A program made the position numbers and the translations under genes. Below are positions 1 to 13,140 of a DNA stretch of 64,000 nt, in pieces. The notes under the pieces are model-generated. The model had not been told where the DNA came from. It did not search any database and saw nothing but the letters and a program-made list of their open reading frames with translations. Numbering within the stretch: position 1 is the stretch's first letter; each line of letters begins with the position of its first letter. The stretch spans positions 890,297 through 954,296 of the forward strand of contig CAJJDP010000003.1 of assembly GCA_905182995.1 (NCBI GenBank). The letters are read 5' to 3'. The DNA comes from Paramecium octaurelia (taxonomy: Eukaryota > Ciliophora > Oligohymenophorea > Peniculida > Parameciidae).

Positions 1-129
1 AACAACTACATCAATCAATCGGAATTCATCAACACTCAGGTTCAGATGAAGCAACCGACTCGTTTGTCCATCATACGTAGTAAGCAGATATCGCAATAGA
101 GAAGTAGATAAGCCTCTGTCTAATAGTGA
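1..129 (+). CDS. 3' end of an unidentified gene
   Basis: Frame 1 is open from the first base and ends at TGA 127-129, giving 42 C-terminal residues. Three in-frame TAA and two in-frame TAG codons read as Gln. The tail is rich in Gln, Arg and Ser (for example KQISQQRSRQASVQQ) and has no recognisable domain. The next gene starts 71 bp downstream on the same strand, a normal spacing here. The rest of the gene lies outside the window, so no function is offered. It could also be the last exon of a longer, intron-containing gene. Confidence 0.6.
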
Positions 130-200
130 TTTAAATTTAATTTATTTGTAATTATAACATAGTTGGTAAATACAAATTTAAATTTATTATTTAACAATCT

Positions 201-3029
201 ATGAAATTGGTTTGTCGTTTGAGGCCATAACCAAATAATACTTCAACCAGCAGTATCAATTCCAGAAAGGAAGTAAGAACCAACATCTTTGCAGGTGTCT
301 TATCTAATGAATGTATTTGCAAACAATAATCTTATAGCTCCTTAGACACTTGTGGTCAGTTCAAGAAATGCTCTATCTCAAAAGATCATTTAAGAGTATC
401 TCAAGAGTGACTCCGATATTATGAAATAGCGTTAATCAATTATTGAAAATGCAGATCTCTTCCAATTCGATTAAGTTTTTGGAGAAAAGGCAAATTAACA
501 ATTAATATACGATCAAATAATGGCGAGTAAGGTTAATGGATTGGTTTTGGGAAATTCGGGTACCTTGCTTGTTGCTGGAGGACCTGAAAGTGGCAAGAAA
601 TACACTTTGAAAGGGGAGGACAAAGGCTAAGAGAAGGGGTTGGCCCTTTTGGTTGTTGAGAACACTTTGAACCTGATAGAGGGGTCGAAGCAACTGAAAG
701 GAAAGGGCAAACTATTTTGTTCAATTGCTTTGGTAAATAATGTCGAAACAGTTGACATGATAGGATCTACTCGAAGTTAGACTATCAAAACCACCTGGGT
801 CAAAAGTGGGAGCGAGTTTAAAAAGATGTTCAATTAGAGTCTATTTTAATATAAACAATATGTGAAGGAACATCCAGAAACAAAGAATTGCCATTTATTT
901 TTGAAATTTATCCTTTAGCACGATAAATAGGAGATATCTCAATTGCATTTAATTCTGCTGAACGAATTCAGAAGAGTGACATAGGAGGCCAAAGACTTTT
1001 AAGCCAAATTAAAATAATTATTAATCCAATAGTAGGATTTATAAGAGAGAGAATTGGACACAAAGGCACTTCAATAGTTGTTTCTTGCATTAAGAGAGAC
1101 CAAATTTAATAACATTACAGCCCTGTTTTGTGTGTCTTAAGTGCAGTAGGATCATATCACTGCTTATATGACATTACAATTTGCAGAGGAATTAAGATAG
1201 TCAACAAAGGGGTAATAGAGTCAGAGAGTTGCCTTGTCCTAAATCGACAATTAATCCAGGGCTCAATTAGGTAGGGATTATGGGTTGTAATAACAATAAT
1301 AAGCCACCCCAAAGCTGTCTGTTATTGATGAACAACAATCTCGAATTATCAAGCCTGGATCTGATCAACTTAACTACTCTAAGAGTTAAAGTATGATAGA
1401 GAGACAGCCCAGTAGATAGGAGGCCAATTTTTCTAAGTAGTTCTAAGAGATAAAGGAATTACTGAAGGAGAAGGACGATTACAAGTATATAGATAATTTA
1501 GATTGTTAGAGTGTTGAGATTCGAAAAAGAACTAAGGAATTTGTATGATGAGAATACAAGATTGTAAAGCAAGGTTTACCAATTGGAAGATTCTTTGAAG
1601 CACAGGGATTTGTTGATTTAATAATTGGAGAATCACATTGATGAGAATAGAAGATAAGTGGATTTGGACAATAATTAAGTCCCATAGAAAAAACAGAGGG
1701 ATTATTAGGTAGGGGAATCGAATCAGACACTCACTCAATTAAATTTATAATTGGTACACAGCAATGAAGAGTGCGAATTACAAAAGTAGAAGGTGAGGAT
1801 GTTAGAGAATGAGATAGAGATGATGAAGGATCAGGAGTTCACAAACATCAAACACTATGAGAAGAGAGAGGATGAATTTATGGGTCTAATATAATAGGAA
1901 TAGGAAAGGAACAAGTAATTGTATTAGGAATTGGATTATTTTGCAGTTGAATTGAAGGGCAGGGAACAGTAATTGCAGGCTGCTGAAGACAATATCAAAA
2001 CATTAAATAAGGTGATTGAGGAGCAATGCAAGAGAGTGGATGATGAGAAACAGAAGAGCAAGGAGTTGAATGAGTGCATTCAGGGTCTGAAGTAGAAGCA
2101 GGAGGAGTACATAAAAGAATGTAATTTGACTGAATAGAGATTCACCAAATTGAAGGTGAGATTGGATACTGAGAATGCTTAATTGAAGGCGGAGAAGGAG
2201 AAGTATCACCAGTAGTACAAGGACAAGTTGAAGAAGTATAAAATGGCAATGAAAATGTTGGAGTAGGAGAATGGACAGATGAAAATGGAGAGAGTGAAAC
2301 TATAAACAGAGAATGATCAATTGTATGGGATATCTAAATAGTTGGAGAGTCAGTTGGGAAGAGTAAATAGTGAGAGCACAGAAAGGAATGGGGGAAGGTA
2401 GGATCATTACGAGTAGGACAAGGTTAGGTAATAGAATTTGCAGTTGAATAGTCAATTGAAACAGGCGGATTATGAAGTAAGCATATGATACAATAATGTA
2501 GATCTAAGAGTTGTCTGTGCAGTTGAACAATGCGATTTAAGAGTTGGAGAGAGTGACTGTGGAGTACAATGGAGTGCAAAAGGAGAATAGGAGATTGCAA
2601 TAGTAGGTGGAGGAGAAACAATCTGAGGCCAAGTAGAACGAGTTTATGATTGAGAGGGTGGTGCAATTGAGTGACAAGCAGTTGGATGATTTGGAGGGGA
2701 AATTCAATAAGTTGACAGCTTAGGTGACTGGATTGCAACATGAGAAGAAGTCGCTGATGGCGGAGAATCAGAGTTTGAAATAGTAATTGGAATAGTTGGA
2801 GGGAAATGATATTGTGTTGGAGAAACGCATAGTGAAGTTGAAGAAGGAGAATAAGGATCTGAGCAATTAGATTACGCAATTGAATTAGAATATGAAGGAG
2901 ATGATAGTGGAGAAGCATGGAGAGATGAGAAGTCCATCCTTCAATAGATTACAGTAGTAGTTGCAGAATCAATCGTATAGATCTTAGAGACTGATGGATA
3001 ATGATGATGACAGTGATAGTGATATTTGA
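201..3029 (+). CDS. Kinesin-like protein with divergent motor domain and long coiled coil
   Basis: Introns 273-294 (22 nt), 1485-1509 (25 nt) and 2477-2501 (25 nt) give an exact 918-residue frame ending at TGA. The first ~330 residues look like a degenerate kinesin motor: an N-terminal MKLVCRLRP strand, then LFQFDQVFG before a P-loop-like segment AGGPESGKKYTL at about residues 118-129, and FCVSQVQQDHITAYMTLQFAEELR matching the end of a motor core. The P-loop Thr/Ser after GK is Lys, and clear NxxSSRSH (switch I) and DLAGSE (switch II) motifs are missing, so ATP hydrolysis is doubtful. Residues ~400-900 are rich in Glu, Lys, Gln and Leu and should form a long coiled coil; the end is acidic (DNDDDSDSDI). 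A role as a non-motor microtubule or scaffold partner is inference. Confidence 0.75.
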
Positions 3030-3068
3030 AAATTAATTAAATAAGTTAGTTTTATATATATATATAAT

Positions 3069-6000
3069 ATGCTAATAATTTTATTACTACTTCACTTAGG
3101 AAATTGTGGGTATGTTATAAAGAGATAACAAATATAGACACATATCGAGTTGGGATATCCAGTTGGATTATACGAATGCCGGATATGCCAGTCAATTTAC
3201 TATACCATTTAAATTGAGTAATCCATTGCCTAATTTTGGATACCTGAGGATCAAATTCCCATTCGCACTTCATTACACAAACACCAACAATGTGCCTGAC
3301 AATGTGGTGGTCACATTCAAACAAGTAATCATAATAAGGGAAGTATAATAGGCAAAAGGAAATTACCATTGCGGAGAGGAGAATGAGCAGAGTGCACAAG
3401 TGTTTGTCAACAGTGGTGAGAACAACGCCTATTACGTGAATTTCGGAGTGGAATTGACATCGAATGAATACTATTATGTGATAGTCCAGATTAGTGGCAA
3501 GAATCTTAACATCCAGTCATCTGGAGTGAAGGAACCAATTCAATTGACTACAGTTACATCAATATCTGCGATAGCCATGATCATCGATTACACTCCCAAT
3601 GGAGGAATCTTTGCCTTGGATTTGGAACCGAGTTCTGACATGAGAAGCCAGGTAAGTGAAACTGTGAGTACAATGAATCAAATCTACAATGTGACTGTGG
3701 GAGTTTAGTTTAAGAAATAGATGAATGAAGGAGCCAGAGTCTAATTGATCTTCAAATCTGATTTTACTTTTGAAGGCACTTGCAGTTTACAAAATGATAT
3801 TCCCTATGAATGCACCTTGGCTTCTCAGATGGTTGTCTATTTAATCAAACAATACATCCTAGTGAATGATTGGTTCTATTTCCAAGTGAGTGTCAGAAAT
3901 CCTTTGAGAGTCACTCTGCCTACGACTATGGAAATCAGATCATTGCAACAATATTCCAACACCATCAACGAACGAACAGTGACTGAGGCTGTGTTCCAAG
4001 TGAAACAAGTGTTGTTGTAAACTCACAAATTGTATTTGGGTTGGGGTTTAGAATACTCCTCCAGATCATCCTCTTATTATCCTTTTCCCATCATGGTTTT
4101 CAGAGGAGATGCCAATGGCAAATACAACCCTTACAATGCATTCAAGTGGTAATTTGCCATGGCTTCTGATTTGCCTGAAGACATCGAATTACAAATTGAA
4201 GTATCCACACCCATGAAATTCAAAAGCTATTTAATGAGCATCAATCACAATCTGCCATCCTATCCAGGAAAGGAAAGCAAATGTATCTTCAGTAATTCCA
4301 ACAAGTTGTCTCAATCCAAAATAGTCTGTTACAATGTTGGATAACTGTATTTGGCAACCACTTATTACATCGGATGCAGAGCCACATTTCCATATGATCA
4401 ATTCAATCTTCCATTGGAATAAAAGTTTGGCTCCATGAATATTTATACAGTCAGCAATGGAATCAAGGATACTCTGTCAGTCATTGTTGAGTACAATTCA
4501 TTATCTATCCTAGATCAAATCCAGTCGAATACATCCAAACCAATAATAATCCTGATTGGTTAAATTCAGCTTACGATGGCACTGTTGTATCTAGTTAGAA
4601 AATGGACATATCCATTCTAAATGATCCTCTCACCAACACACTCGGAATCATCCCCAATCTAGATGATGGTGACATCGAATTGATAAGATTAAAATTCAAT
4701 TTGGCCATTAAAATAGATAAAATTATCACTCCAGCAGTCACTCCTGTCCTTGGAACATAGCAGCTGCCGTATAGTGCAGGTATTGTCATTATTGCCAATG
4801 ACAAAATCCTAATGTCATCAACAGACCCAGCAAATCTTGAATGTGCAACACTCTCTGGATCTGAATTCTTTAAATATGACTACAAATCCTCTAACCTAGC
4901 TAACTTCTTGGCCATCACTGTTGCCAGTTCAGATGCCTAAGGTCTCCTCAACATGTTTGTTTACAACACCAATGAATTACAAACCAAATTCCTCTAATTC
5001 GCAATCAGCAATTTATAAGTTAAATTCCATTCCTCCTTATATCCAGATGAATATCTATTAGACTTTTATATTGGATCGTTCGATTAAATTGAAAGTACCT
5101 ATCCAGTATTCAAACAATCCTTCTTAACCAATGCCTACACCATTACCTCTCCTACTCCCGCTTACATAAAATTAGGCATAGTCAATTATTTTTCAAGTTC
5201 CTCCTCAGGGAACACTGGTGATTACTTCCCCACAATGATTAGGCTATCTGGTTACTTCCAAGACACCGATGTAGAGAATGCTCAAACTAAGATTTCCCTA
5301 TTTTTTACAAATCTTCAACCGATCTACATTTCCTCTGACTTTGAAAATGATAACAGAGTGTATTGCAAATATACTGGACAGACTCAACCAACCTGTTAAT
5401 ATTACTCCTCAGGGTTGTTGGCAAATGGCTAGTCGTATATCAATTATGAGAGACTGGACGTAGAGTTTGAATCTTTGCCTACCAACTAAGCTGATGCCTT
5501 CCAATTGCTGATCCCTGTAAAGACCTTCGCATCCAATACTAAAGTGAGCTTCTTTCTCACAGCTGTCGTTGAGATCAATAATCTAATCCAAATAAGAACA
5601 TCATTCAGATTAACTGGTAAAGACAACATCAGCAGTGGATAATATGCATTCCCCTTATCAGTAGCAGGATTAGGCAATGGATTTGCAAGAGCTGGTGTCT
5701 CTCCTGCATTGGAATCTGACGGTGTTACTCCAATTCCATACTAATTATAAGTTAGTTCAGCCATCACCGTAGGCAAGAATAATACAGATCTGACCTTCTT
5801 TATTGGTCACAATGATGTCAGTTTTATTAATATCAACACTGTTGCCAATGACAATCAAAATGGTGGTGGATTCACTCTCGTCTCCACTCAGCCATTTTAC
5901 ACTATTGATTCCACAATCAAGACTCCCATATCTGTAGATGCATCCAAAGTCTCAGGGTGTGTGACATTCGAGTATTTGACTAAGTTCGTCATATTTTGTC

Positions 6001-9000
6001 CCACTGATAAAGCCAGTGATTCTCCACTTACAACTTTAACAATCAAAGCAGGCAACCTACCCTTCAATAATGGTGATAAATTGCCTTACAGAACTGTCTA
6101 TGCTTGGAGTGACAAAGTCAACGGTCTCGGAGTCTTCAAGGTAGACACTGACACCTTGATCACTCTCAAGGGAGTAGTCAAAATATTACAGGTTTCTCCT
6201 AAACTTGAGATTGCATAGAAACAACAAAGAATCTAAATCAAATTTTATACTACCAATCCCATTCCGAATTTAACAACCATTAGATTAGAATTCTTAGAAA
6301 CAGCTCCAACCATTAATTTCGATGCCATCAACAAAGGATCTAGATGTTCAATTGAATCAGCACTTTATGGATTGCTAAGTCACACTTGCACTGTTTCAAG
6401 ATCGACTTCAGGTTCCTATGTGTATTTCCTATTCAAAATCAGTAATTGTGATAGTTGTCCATGGACAAATGGCCAATTTACACTCAACATTTGGGGATTG
6501 AATAGTCTGCACACTGGTGCTGTTTCCAAATCTCTGTTTAATATAAGGATAATGTCAGAATATCTGAACACCATCGATGTGTCGAAGGTTCAAGGGGCCA
6601 TTGAATATGACGATAATCCAAATGTGGCTTATGTTGCCTTCTTTGGTAATCCGAAGTTCCAGTTCTACAACAGAAGAGCAAAGGGACAAATCAGTGTCGA
6701 CTTCTAATTCACTCGTAGCATTTGGAAATAGGAATATGTGTTGATCAACATCGGAGGATTTTTCGATGACAATCAAAGGAATCAGAAAAACATCATGTGT
6801 TAGGTCCAATAACAAGGACTCCCATCATATGCTTTTGGACAAGCAGATTACACGCTTGATAGAGGGAGCTCAGTAAGTGGAATCAAGTTGTACCCCATTG
6901 ATGACATAATTGGGTCTTAGATATTCACTTTGAAGTGTTACGGCATGGTCATACCATACAGTTTGAATCCAGAACCGATGGATACCAGTCTTATCTTATA
7001 GGGAACATATCTAATCATACAGCAATCAGGCACCATATCACTGGACTCTTTATATGATGAAACCATTCTACCCATAAAGAACATCTAATTAACTTAGAAA
7101 CTCAATAACCTATGTGGATCAACCACGGATTTCTTCATCAATGTAACGACTACTTTGATCGATGTGAAATTGGGCACTTCCATATTTGTGGTTTTCCCAA
7201 CTACTTATCCTTTCATTGTCTCCAGCAATCTTACCTATTGTTCTTTAAATAATCTATTTGTGGCATGTTCGGTTGATGTCGAAAACACTGTGATTTTAGA
7301 AAATTTTGACATATCCATACCAAGAGGATAGGAGATGCAAATCAGAATTTATGGTGCTCAGAATTCAGCCATTTTCAACGATCAAGCAAACGAAATCTTT
7401 GTGGCCTTCACCAACAATGTAGATATTACTGTCTTGGGTGAATACGGTGTGATATATGACTTAAGTGGATAGGATATGGTCACTACACCTCCTAATAACA
7501 TTCTAACATTGTGGATTGATACCACCCAATAATACATCAGAGCCTTCAGTACGATAACGTTTAAGGTATCTTTTCCTGCAGGTGCCATCGATGTCTCCAA
7601 TATAATCTAAATAGATTTCCCACCTGCTTGGGATATGATCATAAATTATAAATTACCCACTTGTTCCCTCTATGATCAAAATAATCAGACCAATTATGCA
7701 AAGTCGTGTATAAATTTTGGAAACAGAGTCACTATTTCAATTAAACAAAGCGATTACATTGGCTCATAATATTATTACCTGATCTTAGGCAATGTGCGTA
7801 ACCCAGATTATGCCGTTTGCGGTATCAACATGTGGACAATCACAGTTCTGAATTCCACATATGTGTTTGGCAGATCCCATGCTCCCAATTTCAATATTCC
7901 CATATTTCCATTTATTTCCAATCCAAATCAAGTGACACTTAAATGGATAGACATGAACACTCGACAAAGTATTAGGACACTGCAAGTAAAGACAGGGATT
8001 TTTGATCAAGTGATAGGCTTAGCATCTGATGCAGGCTTATTTCTGCGTACATTCCAAATCTATTGTGACAATCCATATTTTATAGCCAATCCCACCAATA
8101 CCATAGCCCCTATGGGTTAAGCTTACACAACCTTTTCAATAGCAGGTACAAGCAAAGCACCACAAGGATTACAATTGATCGAATTTGCAAAAACAGATGA
8201 TTTTGACAAACACACACAGTTGCCTTTTCTGAGAGTATTCTTGTCGTAAAAGTCCTGCATTTTGAACACTGAAATGAGTCTTTATTAATTGACTTTAGGA
8301 GGTCAAGCACTTCCGATATTGTTCAATCTCACAGAGTGCCAACCAGCATCAAATCTTCGTATTGAGGCATCATCTGATACAGACAAAATATATTTCAAAA
8401 GTAAATCATCGATTACGTTTGGTCTGAATCAAAAAGTGGGAGCCTTTCTTTTCGCATCCGAAGACAGTGGAATCAGTGTAGGTGATTCAGGATTGATCAC
8501 CTTCTAAGTGTCAGGATCCTATTAAAAATATTACACAACTGTCGATCCTATCAGTTACAGAATTATTGATATTAACAAAAAGAGACCAACATCGAGTCTC
8601 TATAGTGTGGATCGAGGATCCAATTATGTAAAATTCATGGTGACTTGTAATCAATATGCAGTTGTTTACTATTACATTTCAATCAATGGATCTGAGATTT
8701 TATATCCAGAAGAAATCTAAGCAAGAACATTTCTTTGGACAGAACCATCCATTGATGATTATTATCATCAATTCTTTGGATTAAAGAATGTGTTTGTCCC
8801 TCTGAAGAATTACACAGTCGTTGTCAGCGGACTCAGACCAGCTACAACATATAATATCACAACTGTGTGCAAAAATGTTGAAACCAAATTCAGTGTGGCC
8901 ACTACGCTTTTACAAACTACAAAATCCAATAATGGGAAGTCTTTCTATCTGGACTTCATTTTTGATAGCGAAATTGATTTAGAATTCTCTACCAGTATCA

Positions 9001-9707
9001 CCTGCTTCTTGACTCAGCAATTCAAAGTGCCAGCCAGACTCATTCGCAACTCAATTAACACTTGGTGTTCCTAACAAAGAAGACGTCTCTTGAGTACTAC
9101 GAGTAGCAATACTTACAGCGAAAAGAATGTGAGAATGTATGTCAGCTTAATTGACTTTGAATTGCAAGACACAGTCACTGCCTCTTTGCTTACCAAAGGA
9201 ATCAATAAGACTCAGTTTATATCTGATTTATACGATTAAGTCGCTGGACTACCCAATTTAGTTAAATTGACTGATTTGACTGCCCTCTCCACCACGGTTC
9301 CCATTTTTTAATATGAAGTCACTCTCAACATCAGCACAAACTCAATCTTACTGTTCAACATCTCCTTGGACTAAGAAGGCTTTGTCTACTGCATGATTGA
9401 TTTCAACAACAGAACCAAAATGCCCACCTTCTACGATTTGAGACAAGGCAATGCTCTAAGAAAACCAGAAAATTTGACGTATTATGAAAGACAGCGATTC
9501 AACAAGTCAGCCACACTCAATTTCACCTTTGATGGTCTCACTCATTATACCAACTATTCCATCTTCTATTATGCTTCCAATGATGATCCAAGCGAGCATT
9601 AAATGAGGACTTACGTTTACGAGATCAAATTTAGGACTGCTCCCAAATATGAAATGTGGACCATGATCCTACTCAGCATCTTGAGCATGAATATCATTCT
9701 TTTATGA
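3069..9707 (+). CDS. Very large secreted or surface protein with C-terminal hydrophobic anchor
   Basis: Introns 3110-3137 (28 nt) and 4491-4513 (23 nt) give an exact 2195-residue frame. The first exon is a short signal peptide (MLIILLLLHLGNCG). The rest is an extracellular-looking sequence rich in Thr, Ser, Asn, Ile and Val with scattered Cys pairs, suggesting many beta-sandwich modules, although I cannot define repeat borders by eye. The last residues (WTMILLSILSMNIILL) are a hydrophobic tail that could be a membrane helix or a GPI-attachment signal. It starts 39 bp after the kinesin-like gene stop and follows a (TA)n tract. The base composition is more GC-rich than the flanks, consistent with a highly expressed gene. 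I recognise no named family; it is probably ciliate-restricted. Confidence 0.8.
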
Positions 9708-9804
9708 AAAGAACAAATGTTTTTATTATAAAATATTCATTAAAATTGTTCAATAGATATACTCATTAAATTTAAATTGTGAACCAAAAATAAACAAATA
9801 TTAA

Positions 9805-10803
9805 TCAATGCTTCTCAAAAACATGATGAAGCAAATCCTACACCAACAAAATGATTATCGATTGAGGAGCCACTCTCGCAAAATAAACAGGCAATCCAAC
9901 CCACAATCCTGTTAACTTCTCTCTTTGAACAGTCTTTAGGAAACAATCAGCAACTCCTGAATACGGGTACTTTCCATTCGCCTACACCTTCATCTTCTAA
10001 AGTTTGGTCTTCATATTATCGAAGGGTAATGACAACACAGATGTGACTACACCAGCTCCAACAGATGCCCTATTTGATTACTATTATCTCTATATACATG
10101 ATTCGATCTGACATACTCTCCCTCTTTCTTAAGAATATTTTCATACACCACTGCTTAATCTCATCGTAAGTTGTCAATTAACCCACTGTTATTGCAATTG
10201 CTCTTAATACTGTGGGAGTTGACCCTCTCCATAAAGTGGGCACTCCCTCCTCCTTTGTTATTCGATATAAAGCATCAAAAGCGTTTTTGTAATTTCTGCG
10301 TTCTGCTACTGGCAGAGTTGCATCCGCCTAAAATCTTACCAAACAAATGTCTGTAGGATTGCCAATCAAAGCTCCACACAAACCAGAAAAAGAGGATGCC
10401 CCCACTTTCTCGAAGAAACTCAGATCTCCTAATCAAGTTATACAGTTATTCTTACTTTTTTGATTGATCTTAACCTAATCTACAATCACCTTGTATATTC
10501 CCAGTCTAGCAGTGGCATAAGTCAATTGTCTCAACATCGCAGATCCCAACCTATTATATCAGATAGCACTTCTATATACCCTTGGTAGAACCCTTTCAGT
10601 CCCTCCACTCTATACATTTCCTTTGCCACTTCGATTGGAGAAACCTTCGTTGAACCATGACTTATCCCTTTGCTTTCGCTATAAATCTAGAGTCTGACCT
10701 TCCATGTATCCAAAGGCATGATAATTGCAACGGCTGTGCATCCTGAAATGCCTCCGAAGAGGAATGGCTTTATGTAAGATGCTTTATTATTTGAATTAGA
10801 CAT
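9805..10803 (-). CDS. Mitochondrial carrier family protein, 2-oxoglutarate/malate carrier-like
   Basis: Removing introns 10551-10579, 10429-10455 and 10070-10097 leaves exactly 305 codons (304 residues), the usual size for this family. The three carrier signatures are present: PLDTWKVRLQ in repeat 1, PTDICLVRFQAD in repeat 2 and PFDNMKTKLQ in repeat 3. Segments such as LRQLTYATARLGIYKV, RRNYKNAFDALYRITKEEGV and LWRGSTPTVLRAIA follow the oxoglutarate carrier (SLC25A11) pattern closely. It should exchange dicarboxylates across the inner mitochondrial membrane through six helices. Substrate specificity is inferred from similarity only. Its stop is 98 bp from the stop of the convergent surface-protein gene. 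Confidence 0.9.
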
Positions 10804-11145
10804 ATATAAATATTAATTCTGGCATTTATGATAATTTCTGCGACCTTTTAGAATTGGATTCATTTATCAATACAAAACCACAAAAATATTCATGGTTAAA
10901 GAAAATCCAATTCATTCTATAATTTAAACATTATTTACTATTCCATAATAATTATTACTTCTTATTCCTTTTATTCCTATTATTCCCTAAGAAACTCTTA
11001 ATTCTCATTAAAATGATCATCCTCTAACTATTGGATCATAATTAGGAATAATTTTTTATTTTAGAAATTGATTCAATTTCCCCATGAATGTAAAACTCTT
11101 AAGGATTATGATATTTCACAAATATATATAACAAATATAAGATAA
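10804..11145. other. Intergenic, upstream of the carrier gene
   Basis: This AT-rich spacer lies between the carrier start and the copine-1 stop and should hold the carrier promoter. I see no conserved element beyond runs of A/T. Confidence 0.5.
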
Positions 11146-13059
11146 TCACTATGATGGATGGGCGAACTATTAATTCGTTTATTACGCAAGGCCTTGTTAA
11201 AACGCTTAATCTGTATATGCTTGTTAGTTAAGTGCAACACCTGTTTGTGGTTAATTTGGATATGATAATTATGGAGGGAATACCAATTATGGAGGATATA
11301 ATAGTTTTGAAGGGAATTGCGGTTATAAGGGTACACATGGCTATGGTTATGGATACTGTCTTGTCAATTTTAGATTTAATAAGTTCTTATGATTTATAGG
11401 CTTAGGAGACTTATCCAATACTTTCATATACTGCAATAGTTATTTATTTATCTAAGGCAAGACTTACCTAGCGAGATCATTCTTAAATTAATTGAAAGGA
11501 ACGAACTGAAGGAAACTTCTAGTTGCATAGTTTCCATAACTATCTACGATGGATTTGACTTAATTGTTCAAGATTTCCAATTCATCAAAGTTGCCATCTC
11601 CAATACCAATTATGATGATTGATAATGGTAAGTTCGAAAAAGCAATTAATTCATTAGTAAATTCTTTCATATCACTGACCTATCCATGTGTGAAGATCAA
11701 AAGAATCTAATATTTATCACTATCTTATAATTTCAATTAATAGGCCATATCCATAGCGATTTTCAAGCTCGGGAGCAATTAGCCAGGACCATCGAAACAC
11801 AAATTAGGCAATTACTTAATGTAGCATTAGACTATTCCATCCAAACCAATTACTCTTTAAACTATAAATAAAAATTAGTTACTCTGGATCTTCTGGGTTG
11901 TCATTAAGAGCAAATGAAGAAAGTGTTTTATTGGTGTTGATCAAATTCATTTTTGGTTTGCATCCAAAACCATAAACGGGCACATTCTTATCTTGATCAT
12001 AACATATCAAAATTTCCATTAAACTAGTTATGGCTTATAAATATTGGCTGGGAGCTCCTTTACTTTTCATATAATGCAATGAATTTGGATCATTGAATTT
12101 GCCATTTGAAGCTGTAAAATCAATGGCAGTTATCAATTTTAACTATAATCCTCCTCGACAATATTCTAAAAGCGTATAGTTGTGATTGAATTAAAATCTA
12201 TTGAATTGAAGGACTCCAAAAGATTCCCCACCTTTTGTTTTGTTTATAAATTCCTTTTGCAATATCATACTCTTCCTCTTATGATCTATTAATTCATTTA
12301 CGCAAAATGTCGTCTCTCCTAGATACAAATGCTTACCGTTGTTTCTATGATCCCATAATTCAACTTTGATATCCATCTGATAATCTCCACCACATAACTT
12401 CGAAGATGTGAAAGTGACATCTTTCCATGTTGGTTGTGTTGTATTCTTTGCAAAATTAGTTTCATAAATTAAGACTGGGTTATTGTCATCCATGATATAT
12501 CTGTAGAATTTTAATTATGGACTTGTGCCATGCCAAAACCAAAATCTGGTTTCTTTAACGTTATGTCCAGATAAGGTAAGGAGGATATCCTCTTTGGTCT
12601 ACTCAACTACAACTGCCTAAATTATGAAATTGCCACTCCTTCTACCAGAGAAAGTGATTAAATCCCCCATTAAAATTTGATCTTTTGAAGCAACTATATG
12701 AGCAACCGTAGTTTCTGCAATACCAACAATCTAGAATCATGAGAAGTATCTTACATTAGATTAAGTTGGACTGATGTAATGATAAACTTCTAGCTTTAAA
12801 TGTTATTAGACTTCAAAGTGATACTCCAATTATATGGATGTTTTATAATTAGGGTTCAAATCATTCTTAATCACTTCAGTTTATCCGATTATGGTCCCTT
12901 GAATACAATATTATCTATGCTCTTACAATGGTTATTATTGTTTTAATAGATTACTACGTAAGGATCTAAGTCTGAGACAATGTTTAGATCGTCCAATTAT
13001 CGACAACTAATATGAAGGTCCAGCTTCTCAATTATATCAGAACTCTCGTTTTGATTCAT
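11146..13059 (-). CDS. Copine (two C2 domains plus copine/vWA domain) with Pro/Gln-rich tail
   Basis: Introns 12898-12926, 12731-12754 and 11855-11882 give an exact 610-residue frame from ATG 13059 to TGA 11146. C2A is seen around LDLHISC...DLDPYVV and TEVIKNDLNPNYKTS. C2B follows around KDVTFTSSKLCGGDYQMDIKVELWD. The copine/vWA domain begins at YCRGGLQLKLITAIDFTASNG (MIDAS-type DxTxS) and continues through LHYM, VYGFGC, SIIIIGIGDGNFDELE and FVPFNQF. After it comes a ~70-residue Pro/Gln/Tyr-rich tail. Copines bind membranes in response to calcium, and a role in membrane trafficking or signalling is the family expectation. An open antisense frame overlaps the tail and was rejected. A second copine lies directly upstream, a tandem pair. 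Confidence 0.9.
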
Positions 13060-13140
13060 AGGTATATTATGAGGCAGATTATTTATTAATAATTGTAATG
13101 TATAGAATATAATATTAATAAATAAAAATTTTCTTCAATC

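Noticed and set aside
502..724. Minus-strand ORFs at 502-724
   Set aside because: They lie opposite the motor-like domain, and the plus frame carries the P-loop-like and other conserved segments.
2003..2918. Leu/His-rich minus-strand ORFs at 2003-2209 and 2424-2918
   Set aside because: They are antisense shadows of the Gln/Glu/Lys-rich coiled coil of the kinesin-like gene.
3049..3068. (TA)n tract before the large surface-protein gene
   Set aside because: Simple AT repeats are common in spacers here and show no further structure.
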